Assembly (NCBI GenBank): GCA_049521735.1
Contig: JBEKON010000005.1
Span: 1 to 64,000 of the forward strand
Reading direction: 5' to 3'
Length of the DNA: 64,000 bases
Origin: UBA11358 sp049521735
GTDB lineage: Bacteria; Verrucomicrobiota; Verrucomicrobiia; Limisphaerales; UBA11358
This document shows positions 33,462-42,780 of this stretch, piece after piece (the first letter of the stretch is position 1; every line of letters starts with the position of its first letter). A program made the position numbers and the translations under genes. Under the pieces are notes generated by a model that was not told the DNA's origin, searched no databases, and worked only from the letters and a program-made list of their open reading frames with translations.

Positions 33462-33968
33462 ATGGGACTGCCTGACATTTTATTTTACGTATTTGCGTTC
33501 CTGACGCTGCTGTGCGGCGTGCTGGTCATCGCCAATCCGTTCAGCCGCAATCCGGTCACGAGCGCGATGTTCCTCGTGCTGACCATCATTTCGATGGCCG
33601 GGCTGTTCGTGCTGCTACACGCGTTCTTCCTCGCCGCCGTCCAGATCATCGTTTATGCCGGCGCAGTCATCGTCCTGTTCCTGTTTGTCATCATGCTGCT
33701 CGATTTGAAAGAGGAACAACGGCGAAAAATCAAATCTTTCAGCGTCGCGACCGGGTTGCTGTCCGTCGGCGCCATCGTGGCAATTTTCCTGAAGAGCCTG
33801 GGCTCCACCGTATTGAATTCTTCTTCTTTGCCCACGCTTGAAGGTGATACCGCATCGCTCGGCAAACTTTTATTCACCCAATACGTGCTACCGTTTGAAG
33901 TCATATCCATCCTGCTCCTCGTGGCGATGGTCGGCATGATTTTATTGAGCAAAAAGGATTTGAAATAA
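33462..33968 (+). CDS. nuoJ: NADH-quinone oxidoreductase subunit J
   Basis: 168 residues, five membrane helices. Includes the conserved HAFFLAAVQIIVYAGAVIVL helix segment with its pi-bulge region and ends in VGMILLSKKDLK. Small proton-channel-adjacent subunit of complex I. Confidence 0.94.
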   Translation: MGLPDILFYVFAFLTLLCGVLVIANPFSRNPVTSAMFLVLTIISMAGLFVLLHAFFLAAVQIIVYAGAVIVLFLFVIMLLDLKEEQRRKIKSFSVATGLLSVGAIVAIFLKSLGSTVLNSSSLPTLEGDTASLGKLLFTQYVLPFEVISILLLVAMVGMILLSKKDLK

Positions 33969-33969
33969 C

Positions 33970-34275
33970 ATGCAAGTTGGACTCGAACATTATCTGGTTG
34001 TGAGCTTTTTGTTGTTCGCGCTCGGTTTGCTGGGCGTGATCACGCGCCGCAATCTGCTTGTCATCTACATGTCGCTGGAGCTGATGCTGAACGCGGCGAA
34101 CCTCGCGCTTGTCGCGTTTTCACGGTTCAATAACAACTTGAACGGCCAGATCCTGGTCTTCTTCATCATCACCGTGGCGGCGGCGGAAGTGGCGGTCGGC
34201 CTCGCGCTCATCGTGGCGCTGTATCGCAAACGCCAGACCGCCCACGTCGAAGACCTGACCTTGATGAAACTTTGA
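33970..34275 (+). CDS. nuoK: NADH-quinone oxidoreductase subunit K
   Basis: 101 residues and three helices, standard length. The conserved Glu residues occur in MSLELMLNAANLAL and AAAEVAVGLALIVAL. Its TGA stop overlaps the nuoL ATG by one base. Confidence 0.95.
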   Translation: MQVGLEHYLVVSFLLFALGLLGVITRRNLLVIYMSLELMLNAANLALVAFSRFNNNLNGQILVFFIITVAAAEVAVGLALIVALYRKRQTAHVEDLTLMKL

Positions 34276-36143
34276 TGAAATCAGAACTGTTACCCTGGCT
34301 CATTTTGTTTCTGCCGCTGCTTGCAGCGGTGGCGATAACGCTTTTCACGCTGCGTCACCGCACCGTGAGCGCGCTTTTGTCCATCGGCGCGATTGTCATC
34401 GGTTTCGTCCTCACGATTTCATTCATCGCGGCGAACGGTTGGACACCGACACCCGCCGAATCCGTCGCCAACTGGTTGACCATCGGCGATTTGCAGGTGG
34501 ACTTCGGGTTGAAGCTCGACGCGTTGAGCCTGATGATGATGCTCATCGTCACCGGCGTTGGCGGCGTGATTCATATTTATTCCTTCGGCTACATGCACGA
34601 AGACCGCGGCTTCTCACGCTATTTCGCATGCTTAAGCCTGTTCACCTTCTCGATGCTCGGCGTCGTGCTGGCGAACAATTTCATCGAACTTTTCATCTTT
34701 TGGGAACTCGTCGGCGTATCGTCCTACTTGCTCATCGGTCACTGGTTTGAACGTCCCAGCGCAGCCGACGCGGCGAAAAAAGCCTTCATAACCAACCGCC
34801 TTGGCGACTTTGGTTTCTTGCTCGGCATTTTGATGGTTTGGGGACTGCTCGGCTCGCTCAATTTCACGGTGCTGCAAATTAAGCTCACCGCCAACCCCGC
34901 CGCGCTCGGCGGAATGGCTTCCATTGCCGCGCTGCTGATTTTCTGCGGCGCAGTGGGCAAATCCGCACAATTCCCGCTGCACGTATGGTTGCCCGATGCG
35001 ATGGAAGGCCCGACGCCCGTGTCTGCTTTGATCCACGCCGCGACGATGGTGGCGGCCGGCGTTTACATGCTTTGCCGCATTTTATTTTTGCTCAATGCTG
35101 ACGCGCTTCAAGTCATCGCATGGATTGGCGGTTTCACCGCGTTACTCGCCGCGTTGATTGCCATCCAGCAAAATGACATCAAACGCATCCTCGCCTATTC
35201 GACAATTTCGCAACTCGGTTACATGGTCATGGCCGTGGGTCTGGCCGGGCCGACACCTGCGATGTTTCACCTCACCACGCACGCGTTTTTCAAGGCGCTG
35301 CTGTTCCTCGGCGCCGGTTCGGTCATCATCGCGCTGCACGAGGAGCAGGACATTTGGAAGATGGGCGGGCTGCGCAGCAAAATGGGCGTCACATTCTGGA
35401 CCTTTTTGATTGCAACTCTGGCCTTGAGCGGCGTGCCGCCGTTCAGCGGTTTCTACTCCAAAGACAGTATTCTCGGTCAGGCGCTGGACAAAGGGAATTA
35501 TCCGCTCTTCGTCGTCGGCGCGTTCACGGCGGGTTTGACGGCATTTTACATGTTCCGGTTGTTCTACGTCGCGTTTCTCGGCAAAGCGAAGACTGAGGCT
35601 GCTGAACACGTTCACGAATCGCCCGCTGTCATGGCCTGGCCGCTGCGCGTGCTGGGTGTGTTCGCGTTCATTGGCGGTGTCATTGGGGTCAGCCAGACCT
35701 ACGCTTCGCAATTCTCCGGGCGAGAATTCGGCGTTCCGTTGGCGCAAAGTCTGGTTGAACCATTTGTTCATTCGCCCATTGGCACGTTGATTGGGATCGC
35801 TTTCATTGCAGTGGGTTTTTTCGCTGCACGCACGCTGTATCGCAACGCGACGAGCGATCCATTGCCCGCCAAACTCGGTGGTTTTGCCACCGCCATGAAG
35901 AACCGTTTTTACTTCGACGAAATTTATGAGGCCACGGTCATCCGCGCGCATGATTTCATCGCCGCAGTGATGGATTGGATTGATCGTTGGTTGGTGGATT
36001 GGGCCTGCATCGGCTTTGTTCGCGGTGGCACGGATTTGACCGGCCGCACGTTGCGGCTCGTCCAGACCGGCAATCTCCAAACCTATGCCTTTCTGTTCGT
36101 GCTGGGCGTGGCGGTGGTCATGTATTTGGTTTTGGGGAAATAA
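34275..36143 (+). CDS. nuoL: NADH-quinone oxidoreductase subunit L
   Basis: 622 residues. Antiporter-like proton-pumping subunit with the long lateral helix. Conserved features: WELVGVSSYLLIGHW, LPDAMEGPTPVSALIHAATM (20 residues) with the key Lys/His area, and ISQLGYMVMAVG. Start at 34275, where TGATG couples it to nuoK. Confidence 0.96.
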   Translation: MKSELLPWLILFLPLLAAVAITLFTLRHRTVSALLSIGAIVIGFVLTISFIAANGWTPTPAESVANWLTIGDLQVDFGLKLDALSLMMMLIVTGVGGVIHIYSFGYMHEDRGFSRYFACLSLFTFSMLGVVLANNFIELFIFWELVGVSSYLLIGHWFERPSAADAAKKAFITNRLGDFGFLLGILMVWGLLGSLNFTVLQIKLTANPAALGGMASIAALLIFCGAVGKSAQFPLHVWLPDAMEGPTPVSALIHAATMVAAGVYMLCRILFLLNADALQVIAWIGGFTALLAALIAIQQNDIKRILAYSTISQLGYMVMAVGLAGPTPAMFHLTTHAFFKALLFLGAGSVIIALHEEQDIWKMGGLRSKMGVTFWTFLIATLALSGVPPFSGFYSKDSILGQALDKGNYPLFVVGAFTAGLTAFYMFRLFYVAFLGKAKTEAAEHVHESPAVMAWPLRVLGVFAFIGGVIGVSQTYASQFSGREFGVPLAQSLVEPFVHSPIGTLIGIAFIAVGFFAARTLYRNATSDPLPAKLGGFATAMKNRFYFDEIYEATVIRAHDFIAAVMDWIDRWLVDWACIGFVRGGTDLTGRTLRLVQTGNLQTYAFLFVLGVAVVMYLVLGK

Positions 36144-36144
36144 A

Positions 36145-37725
36145 ATGTCCATTTTGACCTACATCCTCGGTTGGCCGCTGCTGGCGGCGTTGTTGCTGGT
36201 GTTTGTGCCGCGCAATTTCCGCGTGATTATCCGCGCCGTCGCGGTCGCGGTGACATTCATCTCGATGCTGCTGGCGGTGAAAATGTTCTGTCAGTTTGTC
36301 ACGGACCAGGCGGGCTATCAATTCGAGCAGCAAATTCCGTGGGTCGAATCGCTCGGCATCAGTTACCACGTCGGCGCGGACGGCTTGAACGTCGGCTTGA
36401 TTTTGATGGGCACCATCGTCGCGTTCGCCGCCGTGTGCTGCTCGTGGGAAATCCGGTCGCGCGAGAAGGAATTTTACATTCTGCTGCTCGTGATGACGGG
36501 CGGCATCCTTGGCGCGTTCGCGTCGCTCGACCTGTTTTTCTTCTACTTCTTCCACGAACTCGCGCTGGTGCCGACGTTTATCATGATCGGCGTGTGGGGC
36601 CGTGGCGAGCGGAAGAATTATGCGACGTTTCAAATCACGCTCTACCTCAGCATTGGCGCGCTCATCGCTCTTATCGGCCTCATCATGCTTTACCTGAAAT
36701 CGGGTGTGAACACGTTTGATATTCCAAAACTCACGGAATACATCGCGGCGCATCCGCTTTCAACGCACGCGCAAAATTTCATTTTCCCGCTGTTGTTGTT
36801 CGGTTTCGGCATCTTGGTCTCGCTCTGGCCGTTCCATTCGTGGGCGCCGCTGGGTTACGCGGCTGCGCCAACGCCGACAGCGATGCTGCACGCGGGTGTG
36901 CTGAAAAAGTTCGGCCTCTACGGTTTGATCCGGATCGCGCTGCCGTTGATGCCACAGGCGGCACAGAGCTGGGTGCAAATCCTCGCCTGGCTTTGCCTCG
37001 GCAACATTCTTTACATCGGCTGGGTGGCGATGCGGCAAAAGGACCTTAATCTGCTTATCGGTAATTCCAGCGTGGCGCACATGGGTTTTGCCTTCCTCGG
37101 CATCGCGAGCTTGAGCCTCATCGGCGTGACCGGTGCGGTGTTTGTGATGATCGCGCACGGATTCCTCGCGGCGCTGACCTTCGCATTGAGCGGCTACATT
37201 TATCAAAAAACCGGCACGCTCAAAATGAGCGAGCTAGGCGGGCTGTGCCGGCAATTGCGGTTCATCGGCACCGCGCTGCTCATGGCGGCATTGGCCGGAT
37301 GCGGTTTGCCGGGCTTTGCGAATTTTGTTGGAGAAGTCATGGTCTTCTTCGGCGCGTGGAAAGTGTTTCCACTGGTGACGGGTCTTGCGCTTTGGGGCGC
37401 GCTAATCATCGGCGCGGTTTACATGACGCGCGCGGTGCGAAATGTTTTGCACGGACCGCTGCCGGAGAAATGGGCGAACCTTGCCGACGCCACGAGCCTT
37501 TGGCGCAAGCTGCCTTACGCGCTGCTGCTCGCGAGTCTGCTGATATTCGGCTTTTTTCCGCGTTTGCTCACGGAACAGATCACGCCGGACGCAGAGAAAA
37601 TTGTTTCAAGTTTCAAGTTTCAAGTTTCAAGGGTTCAGTCGCCGACCGTAGCCAAACTTGAAACTGAAAACTGGAAACTAAAAACTTTTTCAACCGGCAA
37701 TCCGAAATCCGCAATCCGAAACTGA
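36145..37725 (+). CDS. nuoM: NADH-quinone oxidoreductase subunit M with repeat-derived tail
   Basis: 526 residues from the ATG at 36145. Antiporter-like proton-pumping subunit; FFYFFHELALVPTFIMIGVW, LPLLLFGFGILVSLWPFHSW-like segments and PTPTAMLHAGVLKKFGLYGL are typical. The normal C-terminus appears to end near residue 485 (GFFPRLLTEQITPDAEKI); the last roughly 40 residues (SSFKFQVS... to SAIRN) are translated from three heptamer arrays. Its TGA overlaps the nuoN ATG. Confidence 0.95.
   Translation: MSILTYILGWPLLAALLLVFVPRNFRVIIRAVAVAVTFISMLLAVKMFCQFVTDQAGYQFEQQIPWVESLGISYHVGADGLNVGLILMGTIVAFAAVCCSWEIRSREKEFYILLLVMTGGILGAFASLDLFFFYFFHELALVPTFIMIGVWGRGERKNYATFQITLYLSIGALIALIGLIMLYLKSGVNTFDIPKLTEYIAAHPLSTHAQNFIFPLLLFGFGILVSLWPFHSWAPLGYAAAPTPTAMLHAGVLKKFGLYGLIRIALPLMPQAAQSWVQILAWLCLGNILYIGWVAMRQKDLNLLIGNSSVAHMGFAFLGIASLSLIGVTGAVFVMIAHGFLAALTFALSGYIYQKTGTLKMSELGGLCRQLRFIGTALLMAALAGCGLPGFANFVGEVMVFFGAWKVFPLVTGLALWGALIIGAVYMTRAVRNVLHGPLPEKWANLADATSLWRKLPYALLLASLLIFGFFPRLLTEQITPDAEKIVSSFKFQVSRVQSPTVAKLETENWKLKTFSTGNPKSAIRN
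37603..37630 (+). repeat. heptamer array (GTTTCAA x4) in the nuoM tail
   Basis: Four exact units encoding VSSFKFQVS; first of three arrays in the last 120 nt of nuoM. Confidence 0.93.
37655..37689 (+). repeat. heptamer array (AACTNNA) in the nuoM tail
   Basis: Units AACTTGA, AACTGAA, AACTGGA, AACTAAA, AACTTTT, encoding KLETENWKLKTF. Confidence 0.85.
37698..37718 (+). repeat. heptamer array (CAATCCG) at the nuoM stop
   Basis: Units CAATCCG, AAATCCG, CAATCCG, encoding NPKSAIRN and ending 5 nt before the nuoM stop codon. Confidence 0.88.
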
Positions 37726-39176
37726 TGAACGCTTCTTTGATGAGTTTGGAAATTGGGGTGATTGCACTCGGCCTCGTGCTGCTGCTGGCGGATTTGTGGA
37801 TGCCCGCCGGGCGCAGGCACTTCCTTGGTTACGCGGCGGTGGCGGCGCTGGGATTGTTGCTCGCGGCAAGCTTGAGCGGCTACGGCATTTGCAGTCTGAC
37901 GGGCACGGCGTTCAACGGCATGTTTGTGGAAGATACACTGGCGGTGTTCTTCAAACGGTTCTTTCTCGTCACCGCGATTTTGGTGCTGTTCATGTCGGTG
38001 GAATTTTCCGACCGCATTTCCACAGGCATCAGTGAATATTATTCGCTCATCGTTTTCGCGCTGGCGGGAATGTTGTTCGCGGCGTCGGCCAACGATTTTG
38101 CGATGCTCTTTGTTTCCATCGAACTGATTACCGTCACTTTTTACGTGCTGACGAGTTTCCAGCGCGGGCGGCTGGTGTCGCTCGAAGCCGGCGTGAAATA
38201 CCTGATTCTCGGCGCGTTGTCGTCGGCATTTCTCGTGTTCGGCATTGCGCTGGTGTGGGGAACGACGGGCAGGTTGAATTTCAACGAACTTGCGGCGGTC
38301 GCGGCGCAGTTCGAGACCAACAAAATTTTCCTCATCGGCGTGCTGTTTGTGCTCGTCGGGCTTGGCTTTAAAATCGCCGCAGTTCCGTTCCAAATTTGGG
38401 TGCCGGACGTTTATCAAGGCGCGCCGACGCCAACGACCGCATTTCTGGCGGTCGGCTCAAAAGCCGCCGGATTTGTTTTGTTGCTGCGTGTGCTGTTCAC
38501 CGCATTGCCGGACGTTGCGAAACATTGGGCCGGTTTACTCATCGTGATTTCCGGCATCACGATCCTTTACGGCAACCTCTGCGCGCTGCCGCAGCGCAAT
38601 ATGAAGCGGCTGCTCGGTTATTCGAGTATCGCACACGCGGGTTATTTATTGCTCGGCGTGGCGGCGTTGAGCGCGACCGGACAAACGGCATTGTTGTATT
38701 ATCTGGCCGGTTATTTGTTCACGGTGCTGGCGGCATTCATTGTGATTTGCGTCGTAATGCGGCACTTGGAAAGCGAGGATATTCCGGCACTGGCAGGCTT
38801 GAACCGGCGCTCGCCTTTGCTGGCCACAACAATGACGCTGGCCATGATGTCGCTGGCGGGAATTCCACCCATGGCCGGATTTTTCGGGAAGTTTTTGCTG
38901 CTCAAAGCTGTCATCGCGCAAGGCTCGACAAATCCCGGCTATTATTGCCTCGCGTTCACGGCGCTGGCGGGGATTGTGATTTCGCTTTATTACTATTTTG
39001 GCGTGGTTCGCGCAATTTACTGGAGCAAGGACGTGCCGGATTTGACGCCGATTCGTTTGTCCGGGCCAATTAAGTTTTCCGTTTGCGTTTGCATCGCAGG
39101 CATGTTCTGGCTCGGTTTATTTCCGAGCGTGGTGCTGAACCTTGCCACGGAAGCGGTGAAAGTTTTGGGGATGTAA
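37725..39176 (+). CDS. nuoN: NADH-quinone oxidoreductase subunit N
   Basis: 483 residues, about fourteen helices. Antiporter-like subunit with the ELITVTFYVLTSF, GAPTPTTAFLAVGSKAAGF and YSSIAHAGYLLLG segments. Starts one base inside the nuoM stop despite the repeat-derived nuoM tail, so coupling has been preserved. Confidence 0.95.
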   Translation: MNASLMSLEIGVIALGLVLLLADLWMPAGRRHFLGYAAVAALGLLLAASLSGYGICSLTGTAFNGMFVEDTLAVFFKRFFLVTAILVLFMSVEFSDRISTGISEYYSLIVFALAGMLFAASANDFAMLFVSIELITVTFYVLTSFQRGRLVSLEAGVKYLILGALSSAFLVFGIALVWGTTGRLNFNELAAVAAQFETNKIFLIGVLFVLVGLGFKIAAVPFQIWVPDVYQGAPTPTTAFLAVGSKAAGFVLLLRVLFTALPDVAKHWAGLLIVISGITILYGNLCALPQRNMKRLLGYSSIAHAGYLLLGVAALSATGQTALLYYLAGYLFTVLAAFIVICVVMRHLESEDIPALAGLNRRSPLLATTMTLAMMSLAGIPPMAGFFGKFLLLKAVIAQGSTNPGYYCLAFTALAGIVISLYYYFGVVRAIYWSKDVPDLTPIRLSGPIKFSVCVCIAGMFWLGLFPSVVLNLATEAVKVLGM

Positions 39177-39278
39177 CCGCTTTCTCTTCGCAATTTTCAA
39201 TTCACACCGCATGACATTTGGAAAAGCAAATGAAACTTGCCAGCAACACAGGCAGCGGCCATATTGACCGGACAATTT

Positions 39279-39512
39279 ATGGCTGACGTTGCAAATAAAT
39301 ATCCCGAAAATGTCCCGGGCAAATACTACGTGGACAACCAGTGCATTGACTGCGACCTGTGCCGCGAGACGGCGCCGGACAATTTCAAGCGCAATGAAGA
39401 CGGCGGATACTCAGTCGTCTGCAAACAGCCGGCCTCGCCCGAAGAAGAAGCGCGCTGCAAGGAAGCCAAGGAAGGCTGCCCTGTGGAAGCCATCGGCGAC
39501 AACGGCGCTTAG
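39279..39512 (+). CDS. small [4Fe-4S] ferredoxin
   Basis: 77 residues from the ATG at 39279. Cysteines CIDCDLC near residue 24 and the closing CP in GCPVEAI fit a single-cluster ferredoxin; two more cysteines lie between (VVCKQ, ARCKEA). Standing about 100 nt after nuoN, it could supply or accept electrons for respiratory enzymes, but the link is positional only. Confidence 0.85.
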   Translation: MADVANKYPENVPGKYYVDNQCIDCDLCRETAPDNFKRNEDGGYSVVCKQPASPEEEARCKEAKEGCPVEAIGDNGA

Positions 39513-39553
39513 TTTTTCAATTCTTCCAAGGCAAATCCACAGGGGCGCGGTGA

Positions 39554-40480
39554 TCATTCTTTTGCCCGTGGGTGAAATTTCCTGTGAATGTCGCGCAGCC
39601 GGTTGCCGGTGATGTGCGTGTAAACTTCCGTCGTGCTGATGTTCGCGTGACCGAGCAATTCCTGAATCACCCGCAAATCCGCGCCGTGCTCCAGCAAATG
39701 CGTCGCGAAACTGTGCCGCAGCATGTGCGGTGTGATATTGCGCGCGACATCAGTCCGCTTGACTCGATTTTTAATCCGCAACCAGAGTGTCACCGCCGCG
39801 AACGGTGTGCCGCGTTTCGTCAAAAACACATTTGCCGGCGAACGCGGCGTGACGAGCTTCGGCCGGCCGACTTTAATGTAACGATTCAATGCTTCAACAG
39901 CCTTGCGCCCAACCGGCACGACGCGCTCCTTGTTGCCTTTACCGATGACGTTGATGAAGCCGACTTCGAGATGCAGTTGTTCCAGGCGCAAATTTCGCAA
40001 TTCAGCGAGCCGCAAACCGGAGGCGTAAGCGAGTTCCAAAACCGCCTGATCGCACAAGCTTTCGGACGTTTCGGGCTTTTCCGGAGTGAGCAGTTTTTCG
40101 ATCTCCTGGTTCGATAATGCTTTCGGCAGGCGTTTCCATCGGCGCGGCAACGACAGATTTTCCGCCACGTTGACCGGCAATAACTTTTCATTTTCGGCGA
40201 AGCGATAAAACGCGTGCAACGCGGCGATTTCAAGATAAACGCTTTCACCGCTCAACCGGCGCGGCGAATCTTTTGGCTGATTGAGCAGAGCGCGTTCGCG
40301 TTCGTGCTGAAGGAACGCCATGAGGTGCTTCAGTTCAACCTGCCTCCAGTCCGTCAATCCATGTTTGCCTGCCCACGCGATGAATTTTCCGAGCAATGCG
40401 GCATAAGTCTTCTGCGTGTGCTCCGCCTGCCCACGTTCGTGGCGCAAATATTGCAGAAAATCTTCGACCAAAGTTTGCAT
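39554..40480 (-). CDS. xerD: XerD/XerC-type tyrosine recombinase
   Basis: 308 residues, usual for chromosome-dimer-resolution recombinases. The N-terminal SAM-like domain spans about 1-100. Catalytic residues: R in YASGLRLAELRNL, K in GKGNKERVVPV, HxxR in HMLRHSFATHLL, H in LLGHANISTTEVY and the Tyr in VYTH. No second xer gene is in view. It is more likely a housekeeping enzyme than an island integrase, given its length and full conservation. Confidence 0.92.
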   Translation of the reverse strand: MQTLVEDFLQYLRHERGQAEHTQKTYAALLGKFIAWAGKHGLTDWRQVELKHLMAFLQHERERALLNQPKDSPRRLSGESVYLEIAALHAFYRFAENEKLLPVNVAENLSLPRRWKRLPKALSNQEIEKLLTPEKPETSESLCDQAVLELAYASGLRLAELRNLRLEQLHLEVGFINVIGKGNKERVVPVGRKAVEALNRYIKVGRPKLVTPRSPANVFLTKRGTPFAAVTLWLRIKNRVKRTDVARNITPHMLRHSFATHLLEHGADLRVIQELLGHANISTTEVYTHITGNRLRDIHRKFHPRAKE

Positions 40481-40500
40481 GGTTTAGCCAAACAGACAAA

Positions 40501-41358
40501 TTATCGTGTCCGTTGGATTTGCCGTGCTGGAGGTTTTGCACTCTTTTCTTTTTTTATCAACAACCGAATCGCAGCATGATACGTCGCTAAATAAAAATGG
40601 AAAATCCATGAATACCAAATTGCAGCGTCGTAATTGGTCTTCTGCTTTGGGTCGTGGTGACGAATGCCGAAGTTATTGGCTAAATCAAATAATACCGATT
40701 CATCTTTCCCATCTAATACAGTGCTGAGCTTTTTAGTTTTTTTGAGCCACTCAAAAACATCGGCAAGTTCCCTGATAGCCTCCTTTTTCCCTGAAAGGGA
40801 TAAATCGCGGTTTCGCCATTTCGCAATGGCATTTCGAACCTTGCTGTCAACATTTCGTTCGTCGTAGGGAACAATTTCCGCATCCAAAATGTGTTGCAGC
40901 CCGTGTGTGCCCAACGCCAGAACAATGCCTTCTTTAGTCAACTCAAATCCAGTTTTACAATCAGCCAGAAACGAATTGACGTTGTCTCTAAATTCCTTTC
41001 GCCCGGCTTCGCGGTCATAACTGTCGTAATCGGAATAGTTCCATCCTGAATCCGTTGTTTTATCAACCATTACACCAGGCTTGGAAACGCGGTCATACAA
41101 AAATTCAATCACATCAAAAATGTGGTCTTCTGTGATATCGGCTGCTGACCACTTAGTAATTGGAAATGGCTGGAAGTCGAGAGCTACTGCCGCTTCATGT
41201 TTAACCGCGTCAGGATAGCCGGCTTGCGTTGTTCCAGTTTTTTCTTTGAAGAAATCTTTATCACGAAACATCAGATAAAGATGCTGTAATTTCCAATAGA
41301 GTTCCTCAACCGTGAGACTTGTTGGTTTGTTTCTCGAACTATAATAGCGGCGAGTCAT
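40501..41358 (-). CDS. unknown protein with a HEPN-like C-terminal helix pair
   Basis: 285 residues, not assigned to a named family. Charged and largely helical; the C-terminus LANNFGIRHHDPKQK, then YDAAIWYSWIFHFYLATYH, resembles the ending of HEPN-type helical proteins found in abortive-infection systems, but a clear Rx4-6H motif is not certain. The gene is markedly lower in GC than its neighbours and sits between xerD and purC. A defence role is possible; confidence in that is low. Confidence 0.6.
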   Translation of the reverse strand: MTRRYYSSRNKPTSLTVEELYWKLQHLYLMFRDKDFFKEKTGTTQAGYPDAVKHEAAVALDFQPFPITKWSAADITEDHIFDVIEFLYDRVSKPGVMVDKTTDSGWNYSDYDSYDREAGRKEFRDNVNSFLADCKTGFELTKEGIVLALGTHGLQHILDAEIVPYDERNVDSKVRNAIAKWRNRDLSLSGKKEAIRELADVFEWLKKTKKLSTVLDGKDESVLFDLANNFGIRHHDPKQKTNYDAAIWYSWIFHFYLATYHAAIRLLIKKEKSAKPPARQIQRTR

Positions 41359-41376
41359 TGATATTCATCCAACTGG

Positions 41377-42267
41377 CTATAGCTTTTCCCCAGTCAGCTT
41401 TTCATACGCCTCCAAATATTTCGCTGTCGTTTTCGCGACGACATCGTCTGGCAATTTCGGGCCGGGCGGAGTTTTGTCCCAATCGAGCGTTTCGAGATAG
41501 TCGCGGACGAATTGTTTATCGAAGCTCGGCTGGCCGCGACCGGGCTGATACTGGTCGGCAGGCCAAAAACGCGACGAATCCGGTGTCAATACTTCATCAA
41601 TCAAAATGAGTTTGCCGTTGTCCAAACCGAACTCGAACTTCGTGTCGGCGATGATGATGCCGCGCCGGCGCGCGTAATCGCGGGCGAAATTGTAAATCTT
41701 CAAACTCGCTGCGCGCGCTTTTTCTGCGATGTCCGCACCTACAATCTTCGCCGCTTCCGCGAATGAAATATTTTCGTCGTGACCGGTCTCGGCCTTCGTG
41801 GCCGGTGTAAAAATCGGCTCCGGCAGTTCGCTGGATTCCTTCAGGCCCGGCGGCAGCTTAATGCCACAAACGGTCCGCGATTTCTGATATTCCTTCCAGC
41901 CGCTGCCGGCGAGATAGCCGCGCACGACACATTCGATGGCCAGCGGTTCGCATTTCTTCACGATCATCGAGCGGCGCGCGAGTTTGTCCGCAAACGGCTG
42001 AAGATTTTTCGGCGGCGGCTCGTTGGCACGCGAAATGAGATGGTTCGGCTGAAACGATTCGGTTTGCGCGAACCAGAAATACGAAATCTGCGTGAGCACC
42101 TCGCCTTTGCGCGGGATGCCGTTGGGCATGATGACGTCGAACGCCGAGAGGCGGTCGGTCGCGACGAACAGCAAGGCATCGCCGAGGTCGAAGACCTCGC
42201 GCACCTTGCCGCTCTTGAGCTTTTTGACGCCCGGTAAATCGAGTTGAAGGACTGTTTCGGTTTTCAT
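41377..42267 (-). CDS. purC: SAICAR synthase
   Basis: 296 residues from the ATG at 42267. Phosphoribosylaminoimidazole-succinocarboxamide synthase, joining aspartate to CAIR in purine synthesis. Conserved SGKVREVFDLGD, ATDRLSAFDVIMPNGIPRKG (20 residues), EPIFTPATKAETGHDENIS and KFEFGLDNGKLILIDEVLTP-like segments are seen. It belongs to the longer plant/yeast-like PurC form. Confidence 0.95.
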   Translation of the reverse strand: MKTETVLQLDLPGVKKLKSGKVREVFDLGDALLFVATDRLSAFDVIMPNGIPRKGEVLTQISYFWFAQTESFQPNHLISRANEPPPKNLQPFADKLARRSMIVKKCEPLAIECVVRGYLAGSGWKEYQKSRTVCGIKLPPGLKESSELPEPIFTPATKAETGHDENISFAEAAKIVGADIAEKARAASLKIYNFARDYARRRGIIIADTKFEFGLDNGKLILIDEVLTPDSSRFWPADQYQPGRGQPSFDKQFVRDYLETLDWDKTPPGPKLPDDVVAKTTAKYLEAYEKLTGEKL

Positions 42268-42330
42268 TTTGCGCAAAGTATGGAGTCAAAAGTCATTTCT
42301 ATTCAAAGGTCAGGTGTGCGTAAGTAATTT

Positions 42331-42358
42331 CTTCATTCTTCATTCAGCCTTCTGCATT
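42331..42358. repeat. heptamer array between purC and DUF6941-like gene
   Basis: Units CTTCATT, CTTCATT, CAGCCTT, CTGCATT, four nt from the stop of the following gene. Related to arrays at 28592 and 45718. Confidence 0.75.
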
Positions 42359-42361
42359 TTT

Positions 42362-42769
42362 TCACACCACCGCGCGCGGCGGAATGTTTTTCACCAGCAG
42401 CGGAATGCTCGCCTGCGATTTGTCATCCAGCCGGACATCCACCGAATACAAACCCGCCTCGGCGAACTTCAATTGCTGGATGTTCACGATGAAATTGCGC
42501 GTGAGGAAATGCGCGTCGTCCGGCAGCGTCACTTTGACCGGGATCTCGATGGGCGGCATGATGGGATGGCCGTCGGCATTGATGAAATTCAGCTTCAGCT
42601 TGCGCTGCCCCTCGTCGTCAGCAGCGAACGTGACGCGCAATGCCACGGCGCATTGCGGATGCACGGCAGGCAATTGCTGCGCGTAAATCGTGTCGAACGC
42701 GCCGAGGAGATTCATTTTCCCGTTGTCGTCGGTCGCGGCGTCGCAAAGCACCGCTACTTGAACATTCAT
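42362..42769 (-). CDS. conserved hypothetical protein, possibly DUF6941
   Basis: 135 residues. N-terminal VQVAVLCDAATDDNGKMNLL followed by GAFDTIYA recalls a family of small beta-rich proteins (DUF6941, assigned from memory). The rest alternates short strands, with ADDEGQRKLKLNFINADG and PPIEIPVKV. Function unknown. Confidence 0.7.
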   Translation of the reverse strand: MNVQVAVLCDAATDDNGKMNLLGAFDTIYAQQLPAVHPQCAVALRVTFAADDEGQRKLKLNFINADGHPIMPPIEIPVKVTLPDDAHFLTRNFIVNIQQLKFAEAGLYSVDVRLDDKSQASIPLLVKNIPPRAVV

Positions 42770-42780
42770 GCCACAATAAA

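Noticed and set aside
39554..40480. xerD as the integrase of the tRNA-Gly segment
   Set aside because: It is 16 kb away and has full housekeeping Xer features.
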